DNA from: Edaphochlamys debaryana
Lineage: Eukaryota > Chlorophyta > Chlorophyceae > Chlamydomonadales
Length of the DNA: 64,000 nucleotides
Direction of reading: 5' to 3'
Assembly: GCA_016858145.1 (NCBI GenBank)
Contig: JAEHOE010000046.1
Location: 248,001 to 312,000 of the forward strand
The notes under the pieces are model-generated. The model ran no database searches. It was not told where the DNA came from and saw only the letters and a list, made by a program, of their open reading frames with translations. Shown here piece after piece: positions 1 through 11,850 of the stretch (positions are counted from its first letter, which is position 1; each line of letters begins with the position of its first letter). The position numbers were made by a program, and so were the translations under genes.

Positions 1-81
1 CGGGTTGACCCGGTAACCGGGTCGGCGGTAACCGGGTTGGGCCCCGTTACCCGCGGATAACCGGGCAAACCACTGACGTAG
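1..81. repeat. GC-rich short repeat in intron at window edge
   Basis: Imperfect copies of the motif GGTAACCGGGT and its complement recur about every 10-20 bases and are partly self-complementary. The stretch ends at a splice acceptor (GACGTAG) for the exon starting at 82, so it is probably intron sequence. It does not resemble the TTTTAGGG-type telomere repeat of green algae. Confidence 0.4.
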
Positions 82-269
82 GGACTCCCATCTGGTGCCC
101 CTTCACCGGGCTGTGGGGGCTGATGCGCGGTGTGGAGGGGCAGGAGGGCAACTTCGAGGCCTACCTCGTGGGCTCCCTGTCGCCCAACTGGCCCGAGAAG
201 TGCATGGTGGAGGGGCTGATCTGGCTGGAGACCCGCTCCCTGACCTGCGTGTATGTCAGTGGGCATTGA
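82..269 (+). CDS. 3' terminal exon of an unrecognised protein (partial)
   Basis: After the acceptor at 79-81 an open frame runs 61 codons to a TGA at 267-269. It starts with TPIWCPF and contains the aromatic and acidic stretch GNFEAYLVG, then LSPNWPEKCMVEGLIWLE. Codon use is strongly GC3-biased like the clear genes of the window. I do not recognise the family. A good donor (GTATGT) lies at 251-256, only a few codons before the stop, so the coding part may instead splice onward to an acceptor near 310. The 5' part of the gene lies outside the window. Confidence 0.5.
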
Positions 270-1676
270 CAGCAGCGGCCGGCTGGCACCAAGCTGCCCA
301 AAACAAGCAGAGAAGATCGCACAGCTCATCCTGGGCGGCAGATGCCTTACGTGGGTCTCTGCCAGCGCAGTCCCGGCATGATAATGGCGCGCATGCGCGC
401 TCGCAGAGCCACGCAGAGCCTAGCCGGAGCCTGACGTGCTTCCAACTTGATGCAAGTCAGCTAGAAGTGCGAAGTTTGACACGGGCGTGCCTAAATTCGT
501 TGATTTTGTCAGCAGCGCCTCGGCCGAGCCCGACCGGCCCCACGAGCGTACGGCGGCCGTACATGTGCTCATCCGCCGCGAAAGTCCGTGTTTCGCTCTG
601 GCGCCGCGAGCGCCCGCGCTTCCTTCCTTCATTCGTGTGTAGCTCGCTGTTCCTAGCACATCCCTTCGTGCTAGCTTGGTTGGACACCCCGCAGAATGAA
701 GGCAGGGCCAAGCCAAGCGCGCGGCCTTGCATCCAGCCTGCCTCCCCTAGCCTCACCCTGCTGCCCGTCATCAGCTGCGCCAGCCACCAGCACCCAGCAG
801 AGGCGACGTGATGTACGTATGGGCGGCGGGGGACAGCAGCATCGGTCAGCGAGGTGGTGAGGATGATGCGACGCACAGCAGTACTGTACGCAAGGGCCAT
901 TGATTGGTTGCGGATGGGCGGCGGCGCCCGCTTGACGAGGACGGTGGCACTTGTGGCAGGCTGGCAGGGGCCATCTAGCTAGCTAATGCTTGTGGCAGGC
1001 ATGGGATGGAGCAACTTTAGGGGCGGAGTGTTTGACTGCGAGAGATGAGGGGTTGGTCCCTGCTGAAGCTTAAGCTTTCCTTAAGGACTCTTCGGAGGCG
1101 GGGGGGGCTCAGCAGAGTATTAGTACGCGCCCATCTGCTGCTGCTGTCTGTCCCATCGGACGTCCCGTCAGGCCGTGAGGCCGGACGGCAATCCTCACAC
1201 AGCATGCGTGAGGTAGGCTCGTGGGCCGCCGCGGTATGTACGATTGCTCCGAGCCCTTTCCTCGCTTGCTCCACCACATCCTGGCGAATACCGATCGATA
1301 CCTCCTACCCAGGATTGGCCTCATCAGGTCCGCCACAATTGGGTAGATAGAGGCCAAACTTCTTGATGTAACATGAGGCCAAGTGTTGCTGCTAGACCAT
1401 GAAGTTACAAATTGGGGCCGCTATACCCCTGAGAGCAAGAAATCAGGTTCAATGATCGACCTTGCGCTCAGATCGACCCTGCCTCAATCAGCCGCCGCTC
1501 ACAGCAAGCACATACACACGCACGCCTATCTACCCTTGCCTACCTAGAGAGAGGACAACAGCAACAGGGAACATACAACCCATCTGGCAGCAGTCCCTCA
1601 TCACTCGCCTACCTAGCTTTCGTCCCGCACGCAGGCTTGTGGCGTGGGCGTGGGACTCGCAGCATCACGCCAGCAG
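270..1676. other. intergenic, nothing recognised
   Basis: Apart from the possible downstream exon of the upstream gene near 310-420, I see no conserved protein, RNA gene or ordered repeat. Open frames here lack codon bias and splice context. It separates the 3' end of a + gene from the 3' end of the minus-strand AARSD1 gene, so it is a convergent intergenic region. Confidence 0.4.
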
Positions 1677-4600
1677 CTACAGCAACCCCGCATCCGCCAC
1701 GGCGTCCCGGAATGCCTGCTGCGCCCCTGGCAGCCGAAACAAACCAACGGCTTTGCCTTGGTAGCTGCGAGGCGAGGGTGGGCGGAATGCAGCGGCGTAT
1801 GAGCGTATTGAGCGAACGGTCGGGCACAGCTAGCGGCTCCAAGGTTTGAAGGTGTTGTGCCTCTAGTCCGCACGCAAAATGGTGAACACCCGCAAGAGAG
1901 CAGATGTGTCTCCAGTGCGTGCGTATCATCAGCTTGCTTACCGGCCTGGCCGCCCACCCCCGCGGCCCCCCAGCGCTTCCGCCACACGCGCTCCGGCGGT
2001 CTTGGCCAGATCTGGGTCGCCTGCCACCAAAAAGGTGACCTCCACGCTGGGGGCCGGGCAAGGGAACGAGGGGGTGGGGAGGGCGGAGTCGTTCGGACAG
2101 TGGAACCATCAAGTTGCACCGCTCCGCACCGCGCTAACGAGGGAGGTACATGCGGTGGTGCTGCGCGCACTGGCTACGTGCAACTAGTGAAAACGTCCCT
2201 TGGCGCACCTTCCTAGCTAGCTTTGCATCCCTAGGCTTCGCACGGTATGCAGGCCCCGGCCACGCCAAGCAAGCGCGCATCCCGCCCCAACTGGCGCAAC
2301 AGCACGGGCCCACGCCCTCACCTGTCCTCGACCCCGGGCTTCCGCGACTGCGGCACCGCCCCCGGCTCCGTGTCGTCAGCCGTGAGCAGCAGCGCCCGGA
2401 GCCCCGGCCCCGCCTCCAGCGCCGCCGTCGCCAGTGCACCCAGGAAGTCGAGGTCCGCCGCGGGCCGGTGCAGCACGGCCCAGGCTCGGCCGCCGCCGCC
2501 CCCGCCGCCGCCCCCGCCGCTTGAGGAAGGAGCAGGCGCAGCAGGCGCAGCGGACGTGGGAGCGGAGGAACCCCGATTGGAGGTTCGGCCATCATCACTT
2601 TGGGGCGGGGGTGGGGGCAAGGAGGGAGTAGACGAGGGGGTGGAGGGGGATGCCGCCTCCAGGGCGAGCGCTCGGCCCAGCAGGGAGGCCAGCTCCGCCG
2701 CGAGGAGCTTGCGGGCCTTGGAACCGTCGCGGCGGTCCCTGTTCGGAAGGTGGGGCGAGCACTTTGAGCGCATGCTAAAGACGCAGGGGATGGACGCCGT
2801 GAACACTGCGTGGGTGCATGCAGATAGGCTAAGCGACATGGGCACGCCATCTATCGGGCACCACCTGAACCAGGGACGCACCTGAGTAGGGAGTCGACCA
2901 TGACCTCCTGCCGCGCCTGCCGCCACGCAAGGGGATGCATGACAGGCGGGGCCAGGTTGTGAAGCTCCAGCCCGCCCGAGGGGCTAGCGGCGCAAGGCCC
3001 AGCCTTACGTTCGTCCCGCCTCCCAGCTCCCTGGTCCTCCGTCCTCCGTCCTCCTCATCCTCCCTGCCTTCCCATCCACCGCGCAGGGCCCCACCGGCGG
3101 GCACGTGATGAGCATCAGCCTCCCATCCCTTCCCTCCCTTCCCTCCCATCCCTCCCATCCCTCAAGGTGGGGACTCACCGGCGGGCACGTGAGCTTGGCC
3201 GTGAGCGCCGCCTCCCGGCTCAGGCACCCCGCCAGAGCCGCCAGCGCCCGGCCGCCGCTCATGAAGCGGACGCGCGTGTGCCCCCGCGTGCGCTCGGCGC
3301 CCACCAGCTTCAGCAGCTGCACCTCCCCCGTGGAACGCACGTGCGTGCCTGCAGGGGGTCATGGAGGCAAGGGGGAAGGGGGTGTGGGGTCAAGAGGGGG
3401 AAGGCACGGGCAGGAAAGGGTGGAGGGGAAGGGGAGAGGGCGCGGGCCGGGCAAAGGGGGGTTGCGGGCAAGAGTAGAAGGAGGCGTGGGACCGGAACGA
3501 AGCGTAGCTGAGCGGGACGGGAGCGCAAGGAAAGGAGGGCGTGTCATCCCCATACTCAGCCCCTCCGTGACACAATCAGCGCAGGGGCACGCGCGGGACC
3601 CGGGTGCACCCGGGGTCGGAGGAGGAGCGCATGCAAGGGATGGACGGCGTTTCCTACATTACCCTACCCGCTATAACCAACACCAAGTCCAGAAGGGTAT
3701 GCGCTGTGGCACTAGCCCCGAGCGCAAGGGATGCACGGCGTTTAGGCAGCTGCCGCTCCGCCTACTCCGCCGTGAAACGATGAGCGAGACGCCCCAGGCT
3801 GCACCCGCCTGCCCCAGCCAGGGACGGTGTCCCCAGGCTGCGCCCCCCGGCCGCACGCACCTCCGCACGCATTGATGTCGAGCCCCTCCACCTGCACCAG
3901 CCGCAGTCTGCCGCCCTTGATCTGCGACCATAGCAGGGAAACGATCTCGCTCCGTCATCCAAAGCAGCCGTGCATGCCAGGCTTGAAGGGCCGGGCCCCC
4001 GCCCGTGCCTAACCAGCCCCAGGCCAATCAGCCCCAGGCAAGGCAGGCAAACCCCCCATCCATGGACGGACCGCCGCCCGCCTAGCGCCCGGCCCCGGCC
4101 CGGCCCCGCTTGCCTTGTCCGGCGGCGGCAGGCTGCCCCGGAAGCAGGGGTCGGTCCGCAGCGCCCCCATGCGCTCCGCGTCCCCCGGGTCGCGGGGGTC
4201 CAGCACCAGCGGCTGCACCGCACGCAGCGCACGCAGCTCGGCGTTGGTGCGGGCCTCCAGCTCCAGCAGCTGAGGAGGCGACACGGGGAGGGGAGGGGGT
4301 GTGTTTCCAAGCGGAAACCGATAAGGAGGCGGCAGGCGAGCCCGATGCGCATCGAGGGGAGGGGGGCGAACAAGAGCTGAACAAGATCGGGGTTTTGTTT
4401 GTCTAGGATTCAAGCCTTTTGTGGGAGACCGAGTGGTGCGGGCCTCTAGCTCCAGCAGCAGGCGGAGGGGAGAGGTGGTGAGGGGAGAGGGAGGGTAGGA
4501 GGAACGGTAGGGCAAGCATCCCTGACGCCCTGCTCCTCTGCCGCCCCATCCATCCCTGCCCATCACCTGCTCTGTGCCCATCCATTTATGCTGGATCCAT

Positions 4601-6397
4601 GTCGCTGCCCATCCCTGCCCTCCCAACCTCCACTTATCCCCGCCCACCTGTCCCCGCCAATCTATCCCCGCCCGCCTATCCCTGACCACCGAGCCCACCT
4701 ACCCCTGCCCTCCCAACCTTCACCTATCCCCGCCCACCTGCTCTGCGCTCATCTGCGCCAGCGTCAGGTCAACGCTGACGCAGCCGTAGTCGCCCCCCGC
4801 GTGCGCCCCCGGGTCCAGCGGGTGCAGTTCCCAGGAGGCCGTGTCAGCGCCCCACAGCAGATCCGCCACGGCGGACAGCACGTGCTGGCCTGCGTGCCGT
4901 ACAGATCAGATCAGATCAGCATGCAGGGCGCGTGGAGTGCACGTCAGGAGTGGACGTTCCGGACAGTGCGGATTGGAGCGGCAACAGGGCACGTGCGGGT
5001 ACCGGTAGGTGCGGGGGAATGAATGGACGGGCGGTCCAAGCCAGATGGACCAGTCATGCGCAAGGGCGCGTTGGGATGGCCCGCGCCCCGCTTTGCTGCC
5101 GCAAGCCCAGACGCCGGCCGCCGCGCGGGCTGCTTCCGGCTTCCCCTCTTGCCGTCGCCGCCCTCCTCGCCCCCACGACCCCGGCCCCGGCCCCAGCCCC
5201 ACCCGTGTGCTGGAACCAAGTCGTTGAAAGCCAGCTTGGCATTTGCCTGGCTCGCTCGCTGGTTGCCTCCGGCTTCCTTCCTTGTCGCCCTCCACCCCAC
5301 GACCCACCCCACGACCCACCCCACGACCCCACCCCACGACCCCACCCCCGCGACCCCATCCGCGACCCCACCCGCGACCCCACCCCCGCGACCCCACCCG
5401 CGACCCCACCCGCGACCCCACCCGTGTGCTGCTGCATGTGGTCGAAGCGGCGCTCCCAGTCAATGCGGGCCTCCACTCGGCAGCCGGGTTCCAGCGGGGC
5501 GTCCGTGACGTGGACCAACACGCCCTGGGGAGATTGAGGGTGGAGGGAAGGGCACGAGGTGTCATGGGGAGGAAGGGCTGGGCAGGTTAGGGGCAGGTTG
5601 GGGACAGGTGAGAAGCCGGGAGGCTGCAAAACCGGCGGCAGCAGAAGACCTAGGGGGCCAAAGGGTCAGGGTCCTTGGGCCTGGGCCGCGAGCTGGGTCG
5701 GCCCTGGAGCCCCGGAACCCAGCGCCCCACCTCTCGCCACATGACCGCGCTGACGTTCACCACTGCCGCGGGCGCATCGCCGTCTGCTCCCAACACCAGC
5801 AGCTGGCCTGATGGGGGACAGGGGGGAGCGGCACGCTTCAGAGAGGAGCCATGCGTGCACATGCACCCGCCCGCCGAGGGGCTCTGGGAGATGGTTGCCC
5901 GAACAACCGAGACCTCCCTGCGTCCTTCTAGGCGCAACCATCTTGCGCGGATTATCCGCGCCACCCGAACTTATATCCACGCGTACCTTGGTCGCAAGGC
6001 TGCCCCCCGCTCTCGGGGAACATGGGCGTTTCCGCCAGCACCACCTCATAACTGGTGCCAGCGGCCGGAGCGGCGGGCGAGGGCTCCGGTGCCTGCCCAC
6101 CCTTGTCCTTTGCGCCCTTGTCCTTGCTCTTCCCCTTGCCAGCAGCTGCTGGTTGCTTAGTCGAGGGCTCGACCCGCGTACAGCTGCGAACAAATTCGCG
6201 GTGCAAAGATGGGCGTGGGCGAGGGGACCCCGCCAAGTACGCAATGGCACGCGCCCCTCAGGGACCTTCGACAGCTCCTGCCTGAATGCAACCCCCATCC
6301 CCCACCTCACGACCGTGGTGGTCAGCTGGCGCAGGTATGAGTCCGTCTGGCATAGGCAAAGGCCGCCCTCGTCGCCTGCATTGCTCTCCTCGGCCAT
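1677..6397 (-). CDS. AARSD1: Alanyl-tRNA editing protein AARSD1 (AlaX family), 12 exons
   Basis: Free-standing editing enzyme that hydrolyses Ser-tRNA(Ala). Exons (descending): 6397-6306, 6183-5987, 5807-5731, 5524-5422, 4889-4738, 4269-4114, 3921-3861, 3348-3179, 2916-2882, 2738-2322, 2046-1942, 1764-1677. They sum to 551 codons (550 aa; animal AARSD1 is about 410). Near the start, CQTDSYLRQLTTTVV and ETPMFPESGGQP match the family. Both zinc motifs are present: HTGQH (HxxxH) across exons 4/5 and CGGTHV (CxxxH) across exons 7/8. Domain III follows with VRFMSGGRAL, and the C-terminus has VTFLVAGDPDLAKTAGARVAEAL then a conserved RYQGKA. Extra length comes from a Lys-rich insert (KGKSKDKGAKDKGG) in exon 2 and a Ser/Gly/Pro-rich insert in exon 10. 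Exon 6 ends in a GC donor (AAG|GCAAGC). No clear targeting peptide, so probably cytosolic. Exon 9 (35 nt) is the least certain. Confidence 0.93.
4608..4741. repeat. Imperfect direct repeat inside AARSD1 intron 5
   Basis: The block CCCTGCCCTCCCAACC followed by a pyrimidine-rich stretch and CCCGCCCACCTG occurs at about 4612-4650 and again at about 4705-4740. The second copy ends exactly at the exon 5 donor. The region between is a pyrimidine-rich slippage-type sequence. Confidence 0.5.
5293..5425. repeat. Minisatellite, 11-12 bp unit, in AARSD1 intron 4
   Basis: About eleven tandem variants of the unit CGACCCCACCC / CACGACCCACC run up to the exon 4 donor at 5421. Units nearest the exon are of the CGCGACCCC type and the distal ones of the CACGACCC type, so the array has two sub-families. 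Confidence 0.8.
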
Positions 6398-6648
6398 GGG
6401 TGCACTTGCAGCAGGTCACGTAGGCGGGGAGTTGGTTACTGCATAGAGTGAGCTATAACTCACTGGCAGTCTTTGACGGCTCTGCACCTGCACATGCATG
6501 TTTTTCATGGGCGAGCTCGCCTCATGCGCTCACCGGCCGGTCTGCTCTCTGCTTCTCATTCCGCGTACTGTACTGATCAATTGGACACATATCGCATAAC
6601 GAGCCTAGCTAGTGCCTTCTTCACCTCTGCATATACCCATCTCGCGAG
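6398..6648. promoter_or_regulatory. Divergent promoter region AARSD1 / hslV
   Basis: Only 251 bp separate the two divergent start codons (6397 minus, 6649 plus), so both 5' UTRs and core promoters must lie here. The sequence is clearly less GC-rich than the flanking coding DNA. No canonical TATA box can be assigned with confidence. Confidence 0.55.
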
Positions 6649-8822
6649 ATGCTCAGCGGGGTTGTCGCGCTCGGGCGCGCAGCGAGGTCAAGCGAGGCCC
6701 TGCTAGCTTCCGCGTGTAAGTTGTTCCACGCTGGGCGCACCAGAGAGCTTCGGCGCGAGCCTGAGTTAAGTGAACACCGACACGCGTGGCAATAACCCAC
6801 CCACGGCCTCGCCCGCAGCCGCAAGCCGGGGAGCGCTATGGAGCTGGGCTGGCTCGGCTACCCAGTCCCACCGAGGAGCTAGCAGCTATTCCCGCCCGGA
6901 GGTGCACTCCACCACTATCCTGGTGGTGCGCAAGGATGACCAGGTGCGCACCCGCCCCACGTGCCAGACGCTCAGACCCTGCCGCGGCCGGTGGATCCTT
7001 CGCTGCACAAGTCCTTCCTTGGGGCTCGCAAATGCAGGTGGTGATGATCGGCGACGGCCAGGTGTCGGTGGGCAGCGTGTCGGTCAAGCCCAACGTCCGC
7101 AAAGTGCGGCGGATAGGCGAGGGCGTGGTGGCGGGCTTTGCAGGTGCGCAGATCGCCGGGTTCAAGCTGCTACTGGTCCCCCTGAAGGGCTGTGCTTGTG
7201 GTGACCACATCACGTTGCTACTGCGGGGCCTGCACTGAGCACGGCTCGCGTGCCTGACCCATCCCCACCTCCTGCCGCTGCTGCTGTAACCCGCCCGGGT
7301 CTCCCTGCTCATCAGGTTCGGCGGCTGACGGTTTGTCGCTCCTGGAGCGACTGGAGATGAAGCTGGAGGAGCACCCGGGTGCGTGCCGGGAGGGGGGGCG
7401 GGTAATGGGGAGCGGGTACTGGGCGTCGGGTACTGGGAGCAAAAGGCTGAGAGCCTAGGGTTGAGGCTGCAAGCACAAGGGAATCTAGGGCTTGGGCTGT
7501 GAGCCTCGGGGTTGAGGGCTCACTATCGGGGCTTCTGGCTCGGCGCGACAAGGGGCGTGTGGTGAGAGTCGCCTGGCCGGGTACCCGTGTACATGGACCT
7601 GGGGCCTGGGGAGGAGGGCCGAACTCTCCCGCGGTGGCGCACGTGGCTACAGTTAGGGATTCAAGAGGGGTCCCGTGGTAGTCAGCTGTCAGCCCTGACG
7701 CCCGTGTGCCTTGCCCGCCCTTATCCCTCCCCCAGGCCAGCTGCTCCGCGCCGCCGTGGAGCTGGCCAAGCAGTGGCGCCAGGACAAGGCGCTGCGCTTC
7801 CTGCAGGTGCGCGCGCGCGGGTGTGCGTGCTGATGTGTACGGCGGGGCGTACGACCGTACGGCAGCGAGTTTGGTTGCGCTCAAAGGCTTTGTAATCCGG
7901 GGCGCCCACCACCTGGACCTCGCCCGGGCGCACCTGATGACACGTTGCTACCCTCTTGTGCTGCTGCATAGGCCGAGCTGCTCGTGGCCGACGCCTCCAC
8001 CACGCTCACCATCTCTGGAAACGGGGACGTGCTGGAGCCACACGACGGCGTCATGGGTGGGTGGGAGTGTGGGTGGGTGGGTGCGGCGAAGGAGGTTTGC
8101 GACGGCTGTAGCGGAACTGGTTATACCAACTCGGGCGCGGGAGCTGGTACCTGTGCTTACCTGGTCCGTCACCTAGCTCTCTGCCCGCTGAATTCCTACC
8201 CCATGGCCGCAGCGGTGGGCTCCGGCGGCAACTTCGCGCTGGCTGCGGCGAGGGCGCTGGTGGACATCCCCGGCCTGGACGCCATGACCATTGGTGGGTG
8301 GCGCAGGATAGGGCAGCAGAGAGCTATCGATTAAGGGATAAGCAAGCAGGGCTGGTGCACAATAAGCCACCAGAGGCCAAGTACGCGGCAGGACAAGCCT
8401 GATGTGGCAGCGTGCTGTATGGCCAGCGCAAGCATGCTTATCGCCCATGCTCAGGGATCAGTGCTTTGCTGGGGCATGGCGAAGGGGCCGTGATCCCCCG
8501 TCTTCGGGGAGGAACAAGGGCATGCCTGACCCAGTACACCCCGTACCCAAGCACCCAGCATCCCACACCCAACAAGAGCATAGTGTCTGCTCCCCCAGCC
8601 AAGAAGAGCGCAACGTCACACCCGCTATCGTCGTACCCTCAGACGTCCCGCCCAAAAAACACCATGAAACCCCCCGCAGCCAAGAAGAGCATGAAGATCG
8701 CGGCCGACATGTGCATCTACACCAACGACACCTTCACCATTCAGTCCATCAGCCTGGCGCCGGGGACAGCGGGCAGCGAGGCGGCCGCCGGCAGCGGCAG
8801 CGGCGGCAGCAGCTACCCGTGA
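6649..8822 (+). CDS. hslV: HslV/ClpQ ATP-dependent protease peptidase subunit, mitochondrial
   Basis: Threonine peptidase subunit of the bacterial-type HslVU protease. Exons: 6649-6715, 6819-6943, 7038-7143, 7316-7378, 7736-7806, 7972-8056, 8213-8293, 8680-8822, summing to 247 codons. The first ~50 residues form an Arg/Ala/Ser-rich presequence ([15 protein letters not shown]...) typical of mitochondrial import. The mature part begins at [13 protein letters not shown], with the N-terminal nucleophile Thr after the Ser. Conserved blocks follow in order: [75 protein letters not shown] and MCIYTND. A Gly/Ser tail ends the protein. HslU is not in this window. The alga-specific extension does not disturb the core. 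ClpP and 20S proteasome beta subunits are excluded by the TT..VR and GDGQVS signatures. Confidence 0.95.
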
Positions 8823-9797
8823 GCGGGCGCACCCGTCGGCACCCGCGCCCGCACCGGCTCGGACATGGGCGGCCGATCCATGGGTACCCAAGCCGAGGCC
8901 CTGGCCCCAAAGCAGGCGGCCTCATCGCGGCACGGAATCTGTGGCGGAGTGGGTGGTTGTCGGGAGAGGTTCCAGTCGCTGCCTGTGAGGATGGCCGGCG
9001 CTTGCGGCCCGGCCCTCGCAAGCGCCCGATTGCCGGCGCCTCGGGCGAGGCAGGGGGGTCACCAAGGGAGGCGGGCGTGGGTCGCATGGACTGCAAACAG
9101 GCGCTGCGGCGGGCTGGGGTGACTAACGGAGAGCGCCAGACTGGGGCGCGCCTTGCTGCGCGGGTTGCAAGGGGTGGTGCGCTGGGCGCGGCAGCAGTGC
9201 CTCAAGTGGTGCGAGGCAGGACTGCAGGAGGGCCAGGCCTAAGTCGGAAGCCAGCAGCGGGGATGTCTTGTGGGACTGCTCTGCAGGAGGGCCTCTTGGT
9301 CTGGCCTCTTGTTGGGGTAGGCAGCAGGAACGGAACGGGCGAAGGGGGGTGGCTGTCGTGACGTGCATTTCTCGAGGGGGGCTTGGATTCGGAGGGCACT
9401 TCCCTACACCGCATTAAGCGAGCAACGCAAGGGGCCGTGCGCCACGAACTACCTGCCATGGATGAATCATATGGAGGCGTGACGTGCTGCTGTTGCTGTT
9501 GAGCGGCCTGGGCGGCTTGACGGGCCGCGGGCCGGCGTTTCCACGTGCGAGGACTGGCGGAGCGGACGATGCCACTTGTATCGGTACGGTGCCGACACGG
9601 CGCTCTGCTGCCCATTGAGCCCTCCTTGCTTCCTGAGGACTGACGTCTCGGAACTGCTGGCCAGGTTGGGCCAGAAGTGCTGGGCTGCTGGCGCTCAGAA
9701 GTGGAGCCGTGCGAAGGCACGTGAGGAGTCCATGCTCATTGAGCTCCCCTTGTGCCTTGGACCCGTGGCCCCAGCGAGGGCGTTGCGTGCCCTTGCG
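8823..9797. other. hslV 3' UTR and intergenic, nothing recognised
   Basis: Follows the hslV stop codon. No conserved coding exon seen on either strand. A minus-strand open frame covering 9202-9720 has a Gln run and poor codon bias and is not supported. Confidence 0.4.
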
Positions 9798-9798
9798 C

Positions 9799-9837
<39 letters not shown>
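9798..9837. repeat. (CAGA)n microsatellite
   Basis: Ten uninterrupted copies of the tetranucleotide CAGA (40 bp). A complementary TGTC tract occurs at 13878-13902. Confidence 0.97.
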
Positions 9838-11850
9838 TGTTACAGGTGTTGACCTAACCCGCACGCTCCGTTAGGGCCAGAGTCGGGACACACCAAGGAC
9901 TCAGATACGACTAGCTCGCCGCTGAAAGACACGCCCTCACCTTGACCTTGAGGTAGACACACGGCACCACTATTACGAAGATGCGCGGGGCAGGGGGCAA
10001 AGGACGGAGTCCGGACGTTTGCCAGTCGTGCCGAGTCGGGTCACTGCCCTCGAGGGCTCCTTGGCTTAAGGTACGGTACGCAGAGGCACCCGCCCAGGGG
10101 AGTGGCCACAGATGTGTGTCGTGTGTCAGGGGCCACTTCGTCGGGGGGCCTTCCATCCAGAGCAATGAGAGCATCCGGAGCAGGCCATCCAACAAATAGC
10201 GGGCTACCTGTACCTGCAGGGGCACTTCGCGCGAACGGCAGGTTACCGTAGCGCAACGGAGTGCTCCCGCCGGCTGCGTCTGTCCGGGGGTTGAGCGCGA
10301 GTTTAGGAGGACCCCCCAGCAGTCCCAGTCCCACGGGTGATACCTGGAGCTACCCTGCCCCAGTCCTCGGTGTTTACAATGAAGGACCCCCCTGCCCCAG
10401 AGAACGGACGGATGAAGCCGAGGATTGTTACAAGGCGAGATGACCGGCCAGAAGCAAACTTCCACGCAGGCGAGGGGCCATGGGTCATGGGCCAACGTAA
10501 GGGCCTTCACCAAGGCCCTGCTCCCTCTCAGTACGTCTTCAGGCCTACAGTTCGATAAAGTAACCAGTTCGGCGGTACCACCAGCATTCCCGCCACCAAA
10601 AGGCATGGACAGTTGCAATCCTGCTACGAAGAAGTTAGCCACGACACACAACAAGGAGCCCGAAGGATGAGGGAGGATGCGCAGGTCCAGGGTACTTAAC
10701 ACCCCCGGCGCTGTCGAGGTGCCGGGCAAAGCCGGCGGGAAGCAAGGACGAGCTGTGGCTCGGGCTCTGATCTATGAAACTAGCACCCCTGGTATCATAA
10801 TAGCGAACCAGGCAACGGCCAACAATGCAGAAACAACGGTCTTCAAGCAACCCACCGCCGCCCCTCCAGCCCGTCACACGGTGTGCGTGCCTGGCTTGCT
10901 GCCCGGCCCAGCCTACACCGTACACAAGTACTGCGCGTCCCAACCCTCCAACCGCACTGGCCACTTAAACATCCGCAACGGCCTGCCAACCCTGCGCAAC
11001 GCAAACAGCCATCAAGCGGGCCCACCCCAGCTCAACGACAGCACCTGTGCTACTCCACATGACGGTGGCACCTGGTCGAATGAAGCGTGCGACAGGTTCA
11101 TTCCCTTCGCTTTTCGCACGACGCTGGCACCGCTGACACAAGCAACCCCCCATGAAATGTCCTTGTTCAGGACGCCGTAGATATACGACTCGCGGATGAA
11201 GCCCGCCGAGACCACCCACCCTGCCCCTGCTCAGCAAGCCCTCAAGCCTTGTTGCTCCAGCCCCTTAGCCACACCCGTCTGGTAGCGCCTAGCGTGGCTG
11301 GCCGTGAGCAAATACGGTACACCAATCTGGGGTGATGCAAGCCCCCGACACCAAACGAACGCGCCGCCCACGAAGGAAAACTGAACCGTTCTTATCGGCC
11401 CTCGAGGCGGGTTCCTCAGCTGGGCAAGCAGCAACCCAAGATCTTGTGCACCGCCCTTGCATCGACACCCCACTGAACACGGGTGTTATACTTACCGGTA
11501 TGCCGAGAAATATGAAGCCGCCATGTAGTAATGCACAGGAACGGCCGACCCGCAAAAGCAGGCCCTCTTCCGCGCATCAGAAACCGCCCAAAGCGCGCAA
11601 GAAGATTATAGACCAGCAGCGGACTCCCCCCAAACGTATTGACCAATAGTCGAGGGGCTTGGTCGCAAACACACCACTGAAATTGCCGCAATGAAACGAT
11701 GAACCCCTCATACGTACAAGAAACGAGCAGCGAATCGATGCTTGCCACCCGGGCCATGGGGAGGCGGCCATGGCATATCCGTACAGGCGCATCATGAGAA
11801 AGCAGACCACATACCGCACCTCGACTTATGCTTTCACGTCCATGACCAGC
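9838..11850 (-). other. Unassigned region, coding-like minus-strand frames, lower GC
   Basis: By eye this 2 kb is less GC-rich than its neighbours, and codon third positions are not GC-biased. The minus strand carries a long open frame (10729-9911) with hydrophobic stretches (SLLCVVANFFVAGLQL, IFVIVVPCVYLKV). Upstream fragments include GFIRESYIYGVLNKDI around 11200-11150 and LLVNTFGGSPLLVYNLLARF around 11640-11580. Good donor sites exist (GTAAGT at about 11493-11488). The first-pass impression is an eroded or foreign membrane-protein-like gene or a transposon remnant, but I cannot name a family. Nothing on the + strand is convincing. Confidence 0.25.

Noticed and set aside
1..81. Telomeric repeat at window start
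   Set aside because: The repeated motif GGTAACCGGGT is not a green algal telomere unit and the spacing is irregular.
95..811. 238-codon open frame on + strand at the left edge
   Set aside because: It overlaps the conserved-looking exon at 82-269 in a different frame, and beyond that its codon use is unlike the true genes of the window.
9202..9720. 172-codon minus-strand open frame with Gln run
   Set aside because: Low-complexity composition, no GC3 bias, no recognisable domain or splice signals.
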